45,000 nt of DNA from Prorocentrum cordatum (Eukaryota > Sar > Dinophyceae > Prorocentrales > Prorocentraceae), in NCBI GenBank assembly GCA_963575745.1, contig CAUYUJ010015033.1:293756-338755 (forward strand), in the 5' to 3' direction. The notes under the pieces are model-generated. The model was not told where the DNA came from, did not search any database, and saw only the letters and a program-made list of their open reading frames with translations. Position numbers and translations under genes: made by a program. This document shows, one piece after another, positions 9,778-18,924 of the stretch (its first letter is position 1; each line of letters starts with the position of its first letter).

Positions 9778-11157
9778 TCAAGTCCACCAGAGACCTCGCT
9801 TTTCGGAGACGCAGTGATCGTCACGCTGGGGGAAGCGCTTGCCCCCCCCTTTCCATTCGGCGTCGCCCCAAGGGGGGTCGTCTCTGCCCCATGTTGACCA
9901 GCCCTGCCAGCCATGCCATTGATCGGAGCGACCTGTGGGACCGTTCACTGCCCAGGGGGCCTGGGCCTCTGACCGACCGCCCCCACGGGTCTCTGTTGAC
10001 CAGGGGGCCGGCGGGCCCCGACTGCCCGTTGCCCAGGGGGCCTGTGATACTCCACCGTGCCGCCCGGCGCCCTTCATGCGTTTGCGGCGGATGGCGTCCC
10101 AGTCTATTTCGAGCCTGTGCTCGTCGTTCATCCGGCACGCGTCGAAGCCGGCCCGCCCCCAAGCGCCCACGAAGCTCGAGCGCGTCTCGGGTGCGTTGAG
10201 CTGGGGGTTGTTTTGGTAGCCCCCCTCGACTTCATTACCCTGTGCCGCGCGCCTGGACCACGCGTGCCAAACAGCGTTGAAGGCGCCTCCGAGCGCCTTT
10301 TGCAGACGCGCAATCTTGACATGGGTCTCTTCCATCTTGTCCAGAACCGCGGCTGCCAGGGAGCATTCGTACATGGGGCCGCCGGTCAGGGGGTCTTTGA
10401 GGTCTCCGAACGCCCAGCGGTCGGCGCTGTTGCCCTTCCTGGATTCCTTTCTAGGTTCCAGTCGCACTGGGTTCCACCTGGGCGACTTCGCTGCGCGCCC
10501 TTTCCCTTCCCCAGCCTCAGTGTCTGAGCGGGTGCGCCCTTGCTGCCAGGGTGGTGGGATGGACCCGCGGTGTCCCTGGCACCTACTTGGCCTCAGGACG
10601 GCGCGCTGGTCTGCGCGGCATCGTCCGAGGCGTTCTGGGGGCGCGGCTGGCCTTGCTCGCCGCCCCCGCTGGCTGCGTCCTGGGCGACGGCCTGCGCGCA
10701 CGGCGCCAGCGGGGAACGGATGGAGACTTCCTTTGGCCATAGGCGAGGGGGGGTCCTCGTCCTTAGCCGCCGCGGCCGCTGGCTCCGTGCTTCTGCTTGG
10801 GCTCCTCTCCCTAGCCGCCGCGGCCGCTGCCCCCGCGTCTTCGTTCCAGTCTGGCGTCGGGTTCCTGGGCTCCCGTGGCTCAGTCTCTGCTTTGCAAGCC
10901 TGTCCGGCGTTGTTCTGCTCGACTGCTGCTGCGTGGGTCTGCGGTTCCTCCTTGACCCCCGAGTTGCCGGGCGCCTCGCAGGCCGGCTGGGAGATGTCGC
11001 CGTGGCGTGCGGTGTAGGGGGGCCCTGCTACCTGTCCCATGTGGACGCCTCCCTGACTTGCCTCACTTGCGGGGCTGGCTCCTGCCTCTTCGCTGCGCCC
11101 GTCAAGCCAATTGGCTGCGGGGGGCCCCCCCTGCCATTGGTCCTGCTTTTTTGGCAC
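9778..11157 (-). CDS. Hypothetical protein, Trp/Gly-rich C-terminus
   Basis: An uninterrupted frame of 459 codons whose first in-frame ATG is near residue 40 (MGQVAGPPY). The upstream limit is a TGA, so the true start or a 5' exon is uncertain. Residues 1-150 are low-complexity and charged, with two poly-Ala runs (near DAGAAAAAARERSPS). Residues 150-220 are Arg/Pro-rich. Residues 225-370 look like a folded domain (ADRWAFGDLKDPLTGG, then helices through AVLDKMEETHVKIARLQKAL, then EIDWDAIRRKRMKG). The tail has WHGWQGWSTWGRDDPPWG and WKGGGK. Trp/Gly-rich tails of this kind are familiar to me from dinoflagellate hypothetical and retroelement-encoded proteins; that is recollection, not a search result. 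No nucleic-acid polymerase motif was seen. Function unknown. An unbroken 459-codon frame is notable even in GC-rich DNA, but chance cannot be excluded for its Arg/Pro-rich middle. Confidence 0.5.
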   Translation of the reverse strand: MPKKQDQWQGGPPAANWLDGRSEEAGASPASEASQGGVHMGQVAGPPYTARHGDISQPACEAPGNSGVKEEPQTHAAAVEQNNAGQACKAETEPREPRNPTPDWNEDAGAAAAAARERSPSRSTEPAAAAAKDEDPPSPMAKGSLHPFPAGAVRAGRRPGRSQRGRRARPAAPPERLGRCRADQRAVLRPSRCQGHRGSIPPPWQQGRTRSDTEAGEGKGRAAKSPRWNPVRLEPRKESRKGNSADRWAFGDLKDPLTGGPMYECSLAAAVLDKMEETHVKIARLQKALGGAFNAVWHAWSRRAAQGNEVEGGYQNNPQLNAPETRSSFVGAWGRAGFDACRMNDEHRLEIDWDAIRRKRMKGAGRHGGVSQAPWATGSRGPPAPWSTETRGGGRSEAQAPWAVNGPTGRSDQWHGWQGWSTWGRDDPPWGDAEWKGGGKRFPQRDDHCVSEKRGLWWT

Positions 11158-11435
11158 GCGCAGCGCTCACACGGACACAACCCCGCAAGCCTGCACGGGC
11201 AATGGCCACTTCCAGGCAACAACCCTGGAGCCTCGGCCGGAAAATACGGCGCGAGGACTTCGAAACAGAAAAACTGGCTGGGGCGCGGCGCCCATCAGGA
11301 CGATTTTTTTGCAGGTCCCTGCCGGGGGGCGATATCCCGACAGGGCACCTCGGACAGGGCACCGCACCGCCAAAAACATCACAAATCCTGTTCGCTCCCC
11401 TCTCGGAGTTGAATCCGCTCTCGAGGGGTACGCCC

Positions 11436-11510
11436 CGAGGAGGAGGAGGAGGAGGAGGAGGAGGAGGGAGGAGGAGGAGGAGGAGGAGGGCGAGGAAGAG
11501 GAGGAAGAAA
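11436..11510. repeat. (GAG)n microsatellite
   Basis: GAG/AGG tract with a few GAA interruptions at its right end. Confidence 0.9.
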
Positions 11511-12153
11511 CGCCGTAGGCACTCGCGGCCTCTGGGCCTGCGGTGCCCCTCGCCAGCGGCACTCCACTGCCACGGCAAGCACATCTCTTGCGGCCATGCC
11601 AGAACCCAGGCACCCCTGATTTTTCGCTCGAGGGCAGAAGCGAGAGCCTTCTGACGCGGCTAGCGCCGATGACCCCAGCCTATGTATCTGGGGCTCTCCT
11701 GGGGGAACCTACGGCGGGCATTGCCGCCCCCAGCAGAAAAATACAGATGCTAAGTCTTACGTCGCCTCACAGCTCAGCCACAGGACGGTCCTCTGGCCGC
11801 CTCAGGTCGGCGCCCTTGCGCCGAGCCAAGCCACCACCTCCGCCCAAGCCTCCGCCTGCTCTGCAGGTCGGGACTCTGGAACACCCTCGGCCGCCAGGTG
11901 GGCCCCCTGGCGCGAGACTTAGTGGTGCCCAGGATCACCCCCACAAGTCCCCTAGCCCAAGGGGGACCAGGTGGCACGCGCCATGAGCCTCCCCCGACCA
12001 CCCTGGGCGCGGGGTGACCCGAGTGCTGAGACTGGCGCCCGGGCGGCGAACCCGGGCCGTTTAGCGAACAGCACCCGCTACCCCCCCAACTAGGGGTAGA
12101 TTTACGCAGGCTCAAGTTCCCCCAGGACGCCGCGCGGGTGCCCAGGCACCCCT

Positions 12154-12236
12154 GAGGAGGAGGAGGAGGAGGAGGAGGAGGAGGAGGAGGAGGACGAGGA
12201 GGAGGAGGAGGAGGAGGAAGAGGCGGAGGAGGCCAG
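12154..12236. repeat. (GAG)n microsatellite
   Basis: Nearly pure GAG/AGG tract with one GAC interruption and a degenerate right edge. Confidence 0.9.
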
Positions 12237-12429
12237 GGGGCTTCAAGTCGTCTTGCCCGTCGCGGCGCCGGCGGCTTTCAGCCAGCGGCACCGCATGCAC
12301 AACACAGATTTGCCTCGACGCCCGCCGTCATTGAGCTTTCAGGGACCTGCCAGCTCATCCAGCCATGCCTGATTCAAGGCACGAATCCCCAGGCGGACGA
12401 TTCAAGGCGCTCGGCGGGCTAAGCACAGC

Positions 12430-13030
12430 CTGCCAACATTTTCATCCGTGCCCCAGCCCAGGCACTCAGGAAGAAAAAGGAGAAGGAAGGAGGCGGAGGA
12501 GGAGGAAGAGGAAGAGGAGGATCACCTGCGCTGGGCGTCTCGGCCAGGCGGCGTGCCAGGCGGCTCGCCGCTGTCGCCCTGGCTATCTATTCCTTGAGCG
12601 TAACAAATCGGCACCACGGATCCACGGACGGGCGAAGAGGAAGAAGAGGAGCAGCAGCAGGAGGGACGGGGAAGAACAAAAAAATGAGGATCACCCTCGC
12701 CAAGCGTGCCGGCTGGGCGGCGAATCGGGCGGGCGTCTCGCCCTGGCATTGCCTGCCCCTGAGGAGTGAAACAAATCGGCACCACGGATCCACGGACGAG
12801 GGAGGATGAGGACGACGGCGACGACGAGGACGACGACGAGAAAGAGGAAGAGGGGGCCACCCACGCTGGGCGTCTCGACTGGGCGTCGTGCCAGGCGAGC
12901 GTCTAACCGCTCGCGCCCTGGCACAGCCAGCCCCTGGACGCAGCAATTCGGCACCACGAATCCCCGGACGAGGAACGGAGGGAGGAGGAGGAGGAGGAGG
13001 CGGAGGAGGAGCAGCGCTGCAATCCGGCAG
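12430..13030 (+). repeat. Tandem repeat of about 170 bp with embedded trinucleotide tracts
   Basis: The box AAATCGGCACCACGGATCCA occurs at 12605 and 12773 and, as AATTCGGCACCACGAATCCC, at 12944, giving periods of 168 and about 171 bp. After each box comes GGACGAGG or similar and then a purine trinucleotide tract: GAAGAG in copy 1, GAC/GAG in copy 2, GAG in copy 3. Each tract is followed by a GGGCGTCTCG box and CGCCCTGGC. A diverged earlier copy of the box (CACGAATCCCCAGGCGG) lies near 12380. Confidence 0.8.
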
Positions 13031-13411
13031 CGATGTGAAGCCCCAGTCTCGCTTCAGCAGGCGGCATCGCCACACCGCAAGCAGCACGCTCGCTAAAGAG
13101 AAGGTAGCACACCTACATCACTGCCAATTCTCTCGGCCAGTCTGGACACAATTCGGACGACAACAGCCGGCCAGACAAGGGCAAGGCGGGCCAAGGGCAA
13201 GCAAAGGAAACGGGGGAGCCGGGAGCGACAGCCAAGGCCAGAGGGCGGGGGGGGAGGGAGACGACCAAACAGGGGGGACGGGCGGGCCGACCGACGGGGG
13301 AGGGGAAGCTGGGGAAGAGGAGGAAACACCACACCACAAGGGCAAGGAAGGAGGCGCGGAGAGAGAGAAGGGGGAGCCGAGGGAAGCCGAGAGCCAAGGA
13401 AGGAAAAGGCG

Positions 13412-13454
<43 letters not shown>
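13412..13454. repeat. (CA)n microsatellite
   Basis: About 21 CA dinucleotides without interruption, inside a purine-rich stretch (13200-13590) that otherwise shows no gene. Confidence 0.95.
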
Positions 13455-13456
<2 letters not shown>

Positions 13457-13588
13457 AAGGCAGGGAAGAGGGAGGAAGGGGGAGAGCATGCAGTCCAGCG
13501 GACTTGCACACAGAGCACAGACGGGACGAGGGAGGGGCAGGAGGGGAAAGAGAAAGGAAAGCAAGCGGGAGGAGAGGGAAGAAGAAAC

Positions 13589-13984
13589 TCACTCATCGAC
13601 CTGGGGAGCCGCGCGTCTTGCGTGCTTGACCACCCAGGCGGGCTTGGCCGACATCAGGTTCACCAGTGCATGCCGTGCCGACATTTTGCCATCGAACTCC
13701 ACCTCGACATCCCTGCGGGTGGTGCCGCGCCGCCCGGGTAGCATCACCACCTTGTGGAAGCCGCCGTACTCGGAGCAAACGCCCTCGACCTGGTCAGCCT
13801 CGCACTGGGGTACAGGCATGTAAAGGCGTGGAGTCCCATAGCCTAGCGGTGAATGGACACATGCGTCACGGCGCGACGAGTCCTCCATCTGGTAGTACTT
13901 TGCGACGAGCGCTCCCTTGACCTTGAACTTCCCCCCGACGATCGACAGCAGGGCGCCGCCCTCGTCCGAGGTGAGCAGAAAGCA
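13589..13984 (-). CDS. Possible 3' exon with RRM-like segment
   Basis: The minus-strand frame is open from just after a TGA (13987-13985) to its stop at 13589. It reads LLTSDEGGALLSIVGGKFKV, then KYYQMEDSSRRD, then a segment at about 13634-13828 with the order expected for an RRM: a first strand RLYMPVP, a helix ending SEYGG, a strand HKVVMLPGR, a strand RRDVEVEFDG at the RNP1 position, and a helix SARHALVNLM. The usual aromatic residues of RNP1 are mostly absent; only F in EVEFDG fits, so the RRM call is tentative. Upstream, the frame to the right (about 13979-14118) reads ESVLEVDSLLDQVDAF and would join this one if a TTT run at 13979-13981 had one more T. It lies on the same strand and just 3' of the KH-containing frame, so it could be the last exon of that gene. 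Confidence 0.42.
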   Translation of the reverse strand, partial: CFLLTSDEGGALLSIVGGKFKVKGALVAKYYQMEDSSRRDACVHSPLGYGTPRLYMPVPQCEADQVEGVCSEYGGFHKVVMLPGRRGTTRRDVEVEFDGKMSARHALVNLMSAKPAWVVKHARRAAPQVDE

Positions 13985-14291
13985 TCAACTTGATCAAGCA
14001 AACTGTCCACTTCAAGTACAGATTCGCCCCAAGACGCGCCTCTGGAGGTGACCCCCGGAGCCCTGGAAGCACTGGCAGACCGCCCACGCCGCGTTGACAG
14101 GCCGGCTGGCCTGCCCACAAAATCGGCGATGCCTCTGCTGCTCTGCGACCTGTCGCTGCCATCGCCGCTGGACGCCTGGCTCGGGCTGCGCCCGCGTCCG
14201 CGTCGGCGGGGTGTCAGGGCGAGGTCAGAGGCCGCGGCGTGGCGCGGCTCGTCTCCAGGCGCCCCGCGAGGCAGCCGAGCCTCTCCGCAAC

Positions 14292-14456
14292 CTATGGCGA
14301 CCGTGCTGGCCGCGCGACATCGTCGGAGGTTGACCGCACGAACTGCTTCGACGACTGCGCCGTCTGCCGGCGCCGCGAGAGGGGCGCTGCAGCAACCAAC
14401 AATTGATCAATCTCCTGGCGGAGGGCCCCCACAATGTCCAATCGTCGTCCTCGCCT
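14292..14456 (-). CDS. Possible continuation segment with a helical Leu-rich stretch
   Basis: This frame overlaps the end of the KH-containing frame in another phase. It reads RRLDIVGALRQEIDQLLVAA and a Ser/Thr-rich tail SSKQFVRSTSDDVARP before a TAG. It has more protein-like periodicity than the KH frame does over the same bases, so translation may continue here after a frame change near 14456. No splice pair was found. Low confidence. Confidence 0.25.
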   Translation of the reverse strand, partial: RRGRRLDIVGALRQEIDQLLVAAAPLSRRRQTAQSSKQFVRSTSDDVARPARSP

Positions 14457-15237
14457 GTAGGCTATTGCAGATCCAATTGATACCATCGTTGTCGATGTCC
14501 CTCTCCGCCACCACGGTGGCGCCGTCGATATTAGAAGTAACAGACGTGTCCGCCAGGACCTGGATACCATCCAAGCCGGCCAAAGACGCTGCACCCACGA
14601 TGTCCCAGACGAACTCGGAGCCCGCAGCGTCGGTGGACCAAGTGATCCAGGCCCAGCAGCCGGGCGCGCGACCGAGGAACAGATACTCGCTGACGGCGCC
14701 GCTGCTGTCACTCACGTAGGCGAACCTGGCCCCACAAGACAGCAACGCTTCCCTGCCGGCGGGCTCGCCTGGCGCGAGGCCGAGGGCCGGATCCAACCTC
14801 AAGCCCCGAGCGGCGCCTTGCTGCCGGAGCGGCGCGGCTGCATCGGGATCTCGCTCGGAGCCCGGACCTCCGTCGCAAGATCGCGCAGCCGGTTCACAGC
14901 TGCACGGGGATATGGCGTCACCACTTGCTGCGCCATTGACAACCGCTGCAAGCATCGCGTACGCTTTGTGCACGGCCATGCCTTTGCCCTCAACGTGGAC
15001 CTCGGCGCTCTGGGGGGCGCGCGACGAGGCCGCCGGAGACTTCACCGCGATCCTCGTGTCCGAAGCCTTCTCGATCGCATGAACGTTGGCCCCGCTTACG
15101 CCGATGACCCGGCCGACGTCTCTGGGCGGGATCTGCAGGACAAGCGGCGCCTCCGTTGAGTGCCCCGCCTCGACCAGGGGCAGTCTCTGGCCACCGATGT
15201 TTGGTGGGCGGCTGCGGGGCCGCAGCCTGCCCTGCAT
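14407..15237 (-). CDS. KH-domain RNA-binding segment
   Basis: Residues are counted from the ATG at 15237. Residues 31-100 form a type I KH domain (14938-15147): strand LVLQIP, then VGRVIGVSGA with the GxxG loop at residues 46-49 (G-V-S-G), helix NVHAIEKASDTRI, variable loop, strand AEVHVEGKG and C-terminal helix AVHKAYAMLAAVV. KH domains bind single-stranded RNA or DNA through the groove next to the GxxG loop. Residues 170-260 contain a Trp/Asp-rich part (RAPGCWAWITWSTDAAG, then VWDIVGAASLAGLDG, then ERDIDNDGINWICNS) that looks coding but matches no family I know. The ATG need not be the real start: the preceding frame, ending in LRQLRDIEMQPYHELDP, overlaps it in another phase, so a join between 15286 and 15150 is needed. 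Confidence 0.62.
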   Translation of the reverse strand: MQGRLRPRSRPPNIGGQRLPLVEAGHSTEAPLVLQIPPRDVGRVIGVSGANVHAIEKASDTRIAVKSPAASSRAPQSAEVHVEGKGMAVHKAYAMLAAVVNGAASGDAISPCSCEPAARSCDGGPGSERDPDAAAPLRQQGAARGLRLDPALGLAPGEPAGREALLSCGARFAYVSDSSGAVSEYLFLGRAPGCWAWITWSTDAAGSEFVWDIVGAASLAGLDGIQVLADTSVTSNIDGATVVAERDIDNDGINWICNSLQARTTIGHCGGPPPGD

Positions 15238-16389
15238 TTTGGCCGAGCCACTTCGAGCGAAGGGCGTCGCAACAATTTACGCTTCTGCTGCGGATCCAAC
15301 TCGTGATAGGGCTGCATTTCGATGTCTCGTAGCTGGCGGAGAAGCTCTCGCAAGCGAGGGCCGGAAATATTTGCAGCAGCTTCAGTATCAAAGGTGGCCC
15401 TTGCAGCCATCACCGCATCAGGCTTGCCACGCATCACAGGGTCGTCGACCCAAACGGCCACGTTCAGCAGTGCGGCGAGTGGCCAGGTCATACACGACAA
15501 GGGAAGATGGCCTTGCCTACTTGAGAACCAGTGGATCCCATCACCCAGTTGGACCAGCCAATAGCCCAAAGAGTTGCCGATGCGAAGTTCGCGAGCGTGC
15601 GGCTTGCCCTGGGTTAGTTCCAGTGCTTCTGCCTCTTCAAGATCTCGCGCGTCCTCAACGGCCTCGAAACGCATCTGGACCTGGTGTTGCGCGAGCTCCG
15701 TCCTATACCGGCTCAGGGAGGCTCGGTCCGCAGCGCGATTCGTGAGAACATACACTTGCCGCACCGTGGGCATGGCGACGACCCAGCCAAACCTGTGAGC
15801 TGCATCATCAACTTGATATTGTTTCGACAGGCACGGCCCACCCAGGAGCATCCACGCGGCACCAACTTCTCTGGCAAAGCTCCCAAAAACATGTTCGTAG
15901 GTGTACCCGAGCTGCTGCGCGGGGATCCGCTGCGGACGGCGCAAAACGTTGAGCGGCTTCGCGGGGGCGGCGCTGATGCAGGCGACCGCCGTCAGTAGCG
16001 GAGCGCCTGCCCGGGCGCCCGTTTCTTCCTTTTCAACAGAAGCTCGCATCTCTGGGTCGCCGTCCTGATGCGCATTGGATTCGCCAGCCCCCGAAACAAA
16101 AGTCTGCGCACATAACTTGCTGCGTTCATCTTCAGCCGCCCCCGCGGGCGCACCTGCGGCAAGCCCCAGTGGCCCTGAGGCATCAGGCACGGTCACTGCA
16201 TCACCCCCCCCCTCCAGCCTGCGTGTCGGCAGCCGCGTGCGCTGCAGCAGAACTCCCCTGAGGCGGACCACCTGGGGTAGAGGGAGCTGACCAGACGCCG
16301 CACCAGTTGCACATGGCCAACTGCGCAAGCTCCAACGTCCCGCAGCAAGGGCACTGGCCAAGGTCGCGCCCCGAGGCAATGAGGGATGT
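15096..16389 (-). CDS. Zinc-ribbon-like exon plus long unknown region
   Basis: Predicted exon starting right after a strong 3' splice site (TTTGCAG, ending at 16390). It opens TSLIASGRDLGQCPCCGTLE and has a CPCCG...CNWCG pair, which fits a small zinc ribbon. At a C9 run on the plus strand (16204-16212; G9 in the gene) the frame hits a stop. One G fewer would carry the reading into the long frame that follows (GGDAVTVPDASGPLGLAAG) and onward for over 300 codons. That part includes YTYEHVFGSFAREVGAAWML, VVAMPTVRQVYVLTNRAAD, a charged helix around EAVEDARDLEEAEALEL, and IGNSLGYWLVQLGDGIHWF. I do not recognise its fold. The last 60 codons (Arg-rich, to 15096) overlap the KH frame and are probably not translated. 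Either this is a pseudogene or the homopolymer length is wrong in the assembly. Confidence 0.5.
16204..16212 (-). other. G9 homopolymer at a frame break
   Basis: Nine G on the coding strand. The upstream zinc-ribbon frame ends in a TGA directly after this run, and the downstream frame is the one reached by a single-base deletion. Homopolymers are a common site of both sequencing error and slippage mutation. Confidence 0.7.
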
Positions 16390-16985
16390 CTGCAAAGATA
16401 CCCAAGAAGAGCGAGCAGAAAACCCCGCGTTCACCTCCGCAACCTGTAGTTCGATGAGACCTGCCGCATGCGGCCCGGGCATGGCCAACGGATGTGCCTC
16501 GCTCGAGGTGCGAGGTCAATTTGCATACACCACCACCGCCCGCAACAGTAATATTCCGGAGAAAGGATTAGGGGCAGGGTCATGCCAGACGACGCTGCGA
16601 CGCCACGGCGAAAAGGAGCGCGGCGCAGCTCGCAGGCGCCGTGGCATGGGGAGCTCCTGAAGCAGAAACAGCACTTCTCGGTGGTGGTGTACAAAGATCG
16701 CTCCCCCTGGTATCCAAAATTATACACACCACCACCGCGCGTGCTTTGATGAATTCTGTTTCGGTCCTTAAGAGAGAGGGGGCAGCCCGGTTGCCGCTGG
16801 CGGCGGGAGGGGGGCTGCGGGCTTTTCACCAGAGCAAAACTGCACCACATCGCATCGTAGCTTATTCTCGATATTGGTGGTGGTAGTCATACACTGTGCT
16901 CGGACGAGGGCCCGCCCGGCCTCGGCCAGCAGCATCTTTGGGTGTGGGGCGCTTTCCTGCTGTCAACCACGCCCGTCGAGATTAC
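16390..16985 (-). other. Predicted spliceosomal intron, 596 nt, phase 0
   Basis: The donor is CGA|GTAATC (intron starts at 16985). The acceptor is a pyrimidine-rich stretch ending in TTTGCAG|ACA (intron ends at 16390). Joining the flanking frames gives EAGYQPR|TSLIASG without a frame change. Inside lie three copies of a TACACCACCACCG-like word (plus strand 16526-16538, minus strand 16679-16691, plus strand 16725-16737). Another AG with a good pyrimidine tract (TGTTTCTGCTTCAG) lies near 16658. Confidence 0.5.
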
Positions 16986-17221
16986 TCGAGGCTGATATCC
17001 TGCCTCCAGCTGCCGCCGTTCGTCCGGGCTCAGCTGCTCTTCCAATTTGCCGATGTCCTTCAGCAGCGTCCTCAACCTCCCGAGGGAATCGAGGCTCATC
17101 TCGGATTTCCAGCTGCGCTGACCAAGAGCACGTTCGCCCCCATGTCTCTGGGCCGCGGCGGCGCGCTGGCGGCGGCGGCGGGCCGCGGGCGACTCGAATG
17201 GCGTCGCCTGCCCGCCGGGTG
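16986..17221 (-). CDS. Exon with charged helical segment
   Basis: The minus-strand frame is open from just after a TGA near 17224. It reads PGGQATPFESPAA, an Arg/Ala-rich piece, QRSWKSEM, then SLDSLGRLRTLLKDIGKLEE and LSPDERRQLEAGYQPR, a strongly helical, probably coiled-coil stretch. Either the Met at 17099 or an upstream exon could provide the start. The exon is proposed to end at the donor in CGAGTAATC. No domain is recognised; helix-then-zinc-ribbon order is common in RNA-handling proteins, but that is inference. Confidence 0.5.
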
Positions 17222-17489
17222 ATCAATGCCACCCTCGCCAGGCAGCGTCCTGCGGCAGTGCCCCGCCGCGGCCGCCGTCTCCATGCCAGTGAGCTGCCGC
17301 GGCAGCCGCTCCCGCCCACGGATCGGCCGCCTGCAGCGGGTCCGCGGCGCGCCAGCGGCGACTCTGCCACGACATAGCGGCCGCCGCGGCCGCCGCGAGA
17401 GCGCCCTGCTGCTCCGGACTCGAGCCAGAGCGGCTTGAGCCAGAGGGGCTACGGATGGTGGCGCTACGCGAAGCGTCTGGAACATTGGT

Positions 17490-17655
17490 CCTCGGACCTC
17501 ATCCTCCTTTTCCTCCTCCTCCTCCTCCTCCTCCTCCTCCTTCTCCTCCTCCTCATCCACCTTCCCCTCCCGCCCCCTGACCCGAGACTGTGGCAGAGCC
17601 ATCAGCGCTTCGTCGTCGTAATCGTCGTCGTTGTTGTCGTCATCATCGAACCGTC
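17490..17655 (-). other. Acidic low-complexity reading, possible upstream exon
   Basis: On the minus strand one frame reads Asp/Asn-rich (FDDDDNNDDDYDDEALMALP), then QSRVRGREGKVDEEEE and a poly-Glu run encoded by the CTC tract at 17502-17554, then DEVRGPMFQTLRVAPP. It is on the same strand as the KH gene and just upstream of it, so it may be an exon. Microsatellite-driven composition makes this weak. Confidence 0.25.
17502..17554. repeat. (CTC)n microsatellite
   Basis: CTC/TCC tract with TTC interruptions, about 250 bp from an oppositely oriented GAG tract at 17801. A separate imperfect CGT/CAT tract lies at 17611-17650. Confidence 0.9.
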
Positions 17656-17800
17656 GTCTTCGGGGTCGGCGGCACTGGCCGTCAGGCCTTAACGATATTG
17701 ATTCTCGGACCTCCATCCCCGCTGCGCCTCGAACCTCGATCATCGATCCATCCTGCTCGAGGAAGCCGTGCACGGTTTCCCCCAGGGCCGCAGGCGACCC

Positions 17801-17929
17801 GAGGTGGAGGAGGAGGAGGAGGAGGAGGAGGAGGAGGAAGAGGAGGGGGATGGGGACGAGGAGATGGAGGAGGAGGAGGAGGAGGAGGAGGAGGAGGAGG
17901 AGGAGGAGGAGGAGGAGGAGGGAGGAGGA
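17801..17929. repeat. (GAG)n microsatellite
   Basis: GAG tract with one insert around GGGGATGGGGACGAGGAGAT. It faces the CTC tract at 17502, so the two could pair as an inverted repeat. Confidence 0.9.
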
Positions 17930-17934
17930 CGGGT

Positions 17935-18920
17935 CGTCCAAGCCCTTCGGAGAAACCCTCCAGAAAGCCGACAGGCGAGGCCGCCTGACTCCCGCCTGCA
18001 CGGAGAGGAAGCCGCCGGGGCCGGACGCGAAAGCCCTGGGCGGGCGGCTCTAGAAAGCGGCGCCTCCTCCCGCCTCCACTAAGACGAAGACAGGACGAGG
18101 ACAAAATCGGGTGAGTCGGCGGTGGACAAACCTCCCTTTAGTAAACCACCCTTTAGTGAAAACGACCTAGGACCGAAACCGACGGACCTGGACCCGCAAA
18201 TATGACAGCCGCAACGCCCTCATGCGAACCGAAAACGGCCAATTCGCTAATCGACGTGTCAGGGTAGGAGGTCTATCAACCTCCGAGTGAGGATAAATCG
18301 AGGAACTCTCTGAGATCCCGCGACTCTGGAGGATGTCTCGGGCGCCGCGGCCTTCTCACGGTGTTCTGGAACGCTATGACAGCGTTCCCGAGCACTATGG
18401 AACTAGTTGATCCTCGTCCTAGCCACGTCCGATCCATCCTCCTAACTCCATCCCGGGCATCGGGCGGGTCCAAAGGATCTAGAGACGGCTGGTTTTCCTC
18501 AGTCTGGGCCGGTTGGTGGCCAGTTCGGGGCCCCAGGTTATCAAGAAACGACGAAGGATGAAGACCTAGACAGATGGTTGACAGGTCAGGGGGGCCAACA
18601 CATCAGCCGTCTCGATTTTTCCAGGTCGCTCCAAACTCTGCCTCAAAGAGGCCCCCGAGAAGCCTCCCACCAGATCCCAACGAACATCCATCCAACAGGC
18701 TTCATACCCACGACCCGAGGCACGGTGGCGGGATGGGCCGAAGGCCATTAGACCTGCTTGGCACGGGGACGGAAAGCGCACTTACTTTCAGAGCGCACGG
18801 GATCGCTGGCTCGTCCGCTCTTACACCTCTTATTGACTCCCTTCCCCTCGCTCTTGTCCTATCTCAGCCTCGGAGAGTCGCGGAGCTTTCTTTGAGCGCG
18901 TTTCTTGTTTTGGAGGGGGC
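17935..18920. other. Unique-looking stretch, no gene seen
   Basis: Moderately GC-rich, mixed-composition sequence with small dyads (for example GGAACGCTATGACAGCGTTCC near 18367). Frames are short to medium and lack motifs. It separates the gene region from the satellite. Confidence 0.45.
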
Positions 18921-18924
18921 GGTC

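Larger units (their letters stand above)
11158..12430. other. No gene seen; two GAG microsatellites inside
   Basis: GC-rich sequence with (GAG)n tracts at 11436-11510 and 12154-12236. The words GTGCCCAGGCACCCCTGAGG (12138-12157) and GGCGAACCCGGG give small dyads. I see no supported coding frame or RNA gene. Confidence 0.45.

Noticed and set aside
13118-13596. Cys/Val and Leu/Pro-rich minus frames over the CA tract
   Set aside because: All three phases are open because of the CA repeat and purine bias; none shows a domain.
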